A stretch of DNA of 8,711 nt. Origin: Nitrospira sp. UBA6909 (GTDB taxonomy: Bacteria; Nitrospirota; Nitrospiria; Nitrospirales; Nitrospiraceae). The notes below the pieces were generated by a model. It did no database searches and was not told the origin of the DNA. It saw only the letters and a program-made list of their open reading frames with translations. Numbering within the stretch: the first letter of the stretch is position 1; each line of letters opens with the position of its first letter. The DNA is taken from contig DKBD01000115.1 in NCBI GenBank assembly GCA_002451055.1, positions 1-8,711 of the forward strand. The letters are read 5' to 3'. Shown here one piece after another: positions 7,461 through 8,711 of the stretch. The position numbers and the translations under genes were made by a program.

Positions 7461-7509
7461 CCTTCCTCAATCTGCGGGGCGACTGCCGATAGTTGATGTT
7501 TGAGGGGGG
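7461..7509 (+). repeat. Inverted repeat between the ytxH-like and first DUF4398 genes
   Basis: CCTTCCTCAA (7461-7470) can pair with TTGAGGGGGG (7500-7509) over ten positions, two of them G-U, with a 29-base loop that can fold further (CGG 7475-7477 with CCG 7486-7488). No T run follows, so it is not a clear terminator; it could be a leader structure. Nothing else was recognised in the 257-base gap 7363-7619: short ORFs there lack a usable SD, and no good promoter was seen. Confidence 0.3.
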
Positions 7510-7619
7510 CGGTGGATCAATCGCATGAGGAGGCTGCCCAGGTGTCTGGAAGGAGAAGACCGGGGAGTTGAGTGAGTTCTAGGCAGAGAAATGTCACAAG
7601 ACGAAATAAGGAGTTCAGT

Positions 7620-8006
7620 ATGCGCAATGTTATTGGACCAGCATTGATCGCCGCAATTTCGTGCATTGCATTGGGTTGCGCGTGGAACGTCTCGCCAGTG
7701 ACCTCAGAGCAACTAGCGGAAGGCGAAGCCACCATCCGTAGCGCTGAGTCGGCGGGGGCTTTCGATCGCGCGCCTGACCTGCTGCAGAAAGCGAGGCAGG
7801 CTCTCAGCTCTGCCCAACAGGCTTCAGGTCGGGGTGATCATAAGATCGCGCGCGAGCACCTTCTTGAGACGGCAACCTACGCGGAAGCCGCGCGCGCTCG
7901 GGCTCAAGTCGAGGGTAAGACTAGTGAGGCCGCCATGGTGCGTCAGCAAGCGGACCAGATTGAGGGCAAAGCCAAACTGCTTCAGGAGCAGTTGCAGAAT
8001 CCCTAG
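7620..8006 (+). CDS. DUF4398-type small lipoprotein
   Basis: 128-residue predicted lipoprotein. Signal peptide MRNVIGPALIAAISCIALGC with lipobox IALG-C (lipidated Cys20; consistent with the general lipobox, though the -3 position is usually Leu). The mature part is almost all helix: EQLAEGEATIRSAESAGA, APDLLQKARQALSSAQQA, GDHKIAREHLLETATYAEAARARAQ. This is the Ala/Glu/Arg pattern of DUF4398 (Pfam PF14346), found in periplasmic or outer-membrane lipoproteins of unknown role. ATG 7620 is chosen because AAGGAG (7608-7613) lies six bases upstream and the signal peptide begins there; an in-frame upstream GTG at 7572 would put a charged stretch before the signal. It is followed 70 bases later by a second lipoprotein of the same type. 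With residue 21 being Ala, there is no inner-membrane retention Asp, so sorting to the outer membrane is plausible. Confidence 0.85.
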   Translation: MRNVIGPALIAAISCIALGCAWNVSPVTSEQLAEGEATIRSAESAGAFDRAPDLLQKARQALSSAQQASGRGDHKIAREHLLETATYAEAARARAQVEGKTSEAAMVRQQADQIEGKAKLLQEQLQNP

Positions 8007-8076
8007 GCGAAGCCTGTCATGACCTGTGGAAAGCAAGAAGTCTGAGAAACGAAAACCGACAGGAAAAGGGGATGCC

Positions 8077-8711
8077 ATGCAAAATAGAATCTGGAGTACC
8101 AGTTGCCTTCTCTTGGGCGTTTTGACGATTGCGGCCTGCGCGGCTCCCGGCCCACCGCCGAAAGAGCTTATCGATGCACGCCTGGCTCTCCAAGACGCCA
8201 AGTCGGCGAATGCGGACGAGCGCGCAACGCGTATGTATGACTCGGCTGCGGCGAACTTAGACGGTGCCAATACGTCTTGGGAAAAGGACCATGATGCGTC
8301 AGCTGTTCTTCACCAGGCGCGACTGGCCGAAGCTGAGGCACGAAAAGCGCAGTATGCGGCAGAGATGCAGGAGGCGGAGAAAGCCATTCGCCGTGAAATA
8401 GACCGGAAAACCCGCAATGAGATTGCCCTGCGCGACGCGGAGGCAGCTCTGCTCCGAAAGAGAGAGCAGGAAGCGGAACTTGAACGGATGAAGGCCCTTG
8501 TCAACGAGCAAGAGCAGGCTCTGCGTGATGCCCAAAAAAAGGCGGCGAGCGAGCGATCTCGTGTGGAGCAGGAAAACCTGGCGGCGGTGGAGGCCGAGCG
8601 GGTTCGTGCCGAGGAGGCAGAACGCGAGGTGGCTCGACTTCATGCGGAGCACGAACTATCGCGCGCGGAGCTGACCGCTACATTGTCACGCCTGGCGAAG
8701 GTGCGTGAGGA
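8077..8711 (+). CDS. DUF4398-like coiled-coil lipoprotein, probably OmpA-terminated (3' end outside window)
   Basis: 211 codons are visible; the frame is still open at the right edge. Signal peptide MQNRIWSTSCLLLGVLTIAAC with lipobox TIAA-C (Cys21), then AAPGPPP and a DUF4398-like helical domain (about 30-95: ELIDARLALQDAKSAN, MYDSAAANLDGA, HQARLAEAEARKAQYAAE). From about 96 to 211 there is an uninterrupted, very charged coiled coil rich in Glu, Arg, Ala and Lys (for example EAALLRKREQEAELERMKAL). In related proteins of this arrangement an OmpA-like peptidoglycan-binding domain follows; that part is not in the window, so it is an expectation. Such a protein would tether the outer membrane to the wall through a long rod. 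ATG 8077 has AAGGGG (8066-8071) five bases upstream. It is probably cotranscribed with the preceding lipoprotein gene. Confidence 0.82.
   Translation, partial: MQNRIWSTSCLLLGVLTIAACAAPGPPPKELIDARLALQDAKSANADERATRMYDSAAANLDGANTSWEKDHDASAVLHQARLAEAEARKAQYAAEMQEAEKAIRREIDRKTRNEIALRDAEAALLRKREQEAELERMKALVNEQEQALRDAQKKAASERSRVEQENLAAVEAERVRAEEAEREVARLHAEHELSRAELTATLSRLAKVRE

Noticed and set aside
7415..7492. 25-codon ORF starting MDVNRQRCNACVI
   Set aside because: The AAGGAG before it is only one base from the ATG, too close to work, and the peptide is short and unrecognised.
7493..7521. Possible promoter TTGATG - 17 bases - ATCAAT before the first lipoprotein gene
   Set aside because: The -10 matches consensus at only three of six positions, which is no better than chance.
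7824..8652. Minus-strand open frames of 148 and 117 codons across the lipoprotein genes
   Set aside because: They are antisense to two plus-strand genes that have SD sites, signal peptides and lipoboxes; the frames arise from their biased codon use.

Overview
The window looks like bacterial chromosome, moderately GC-rich, with Shine-Dalgarno (SD) driven genes and no sign of mobile DNA. The gene set suggests a Gram-negative, possibly a Nitrospira-like (Nitrospirota) organism: an E. coli-type MalQ beside GlgB, an AI-2E/YihY membrane pair, and PilZ, YtxH and tandem DUF4398 lipoproteins. That assignment is an inference from gene content and was not tested by any search.

Layout. (1) Positions 1-1747, minus strand: the first 582 codons of glgB (glycogen branching enzyme), running off the left edge, with all three catalytic carboxylates present. 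(2) 1748-1813: a 66-bp divergent gap. (3) 1814-4132, plus: a complete malQ (4-alpha-glucanotransferase, GH77). (4) 4184-6153, plus: an AI-2E (UPF0118) family permease overlapping by ATGA with a YihY/BrkB family membrane protein. (5) 6154-6445: a non-coding stretch with the best promoter-like sequence in the window, a hairpin at its expected transcription start, and two long G runs. (6) 6446-7362: a PilZ-like protein, an unrecognised 57-residue arginine-rich ORF joined to it by another ATGA overlap, and a small YtxH-type protein with an exact two-unit internal duplication. (7) 7620-8711: two consecutive lipoproteins with DUF4398-like helices. The second continues as a long charged coiled coil past the right edge, where relatives often carry an OmpA-like domain.

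How the genes fit together. glgB and malQ form a glycogen/maltodextrin module: GlgB adds alpha-1,6 branches and MalQ re-shuffles alpha-1,4 chains. Everything from 4184 on concerns the envelope: two polytopic inner-membrane proteins, then small membrane-anchored or lipid-anchored helical proteins and a possible c-di-GMP-type sensor. No defence system, CRISPR array, tRNA, rRNA or insertion sequence was seen. The least explained part is 6259-7362: promoter, structured G-rich leader, degenerate PilZ, arginine-rich mini-ORF and YtxH.
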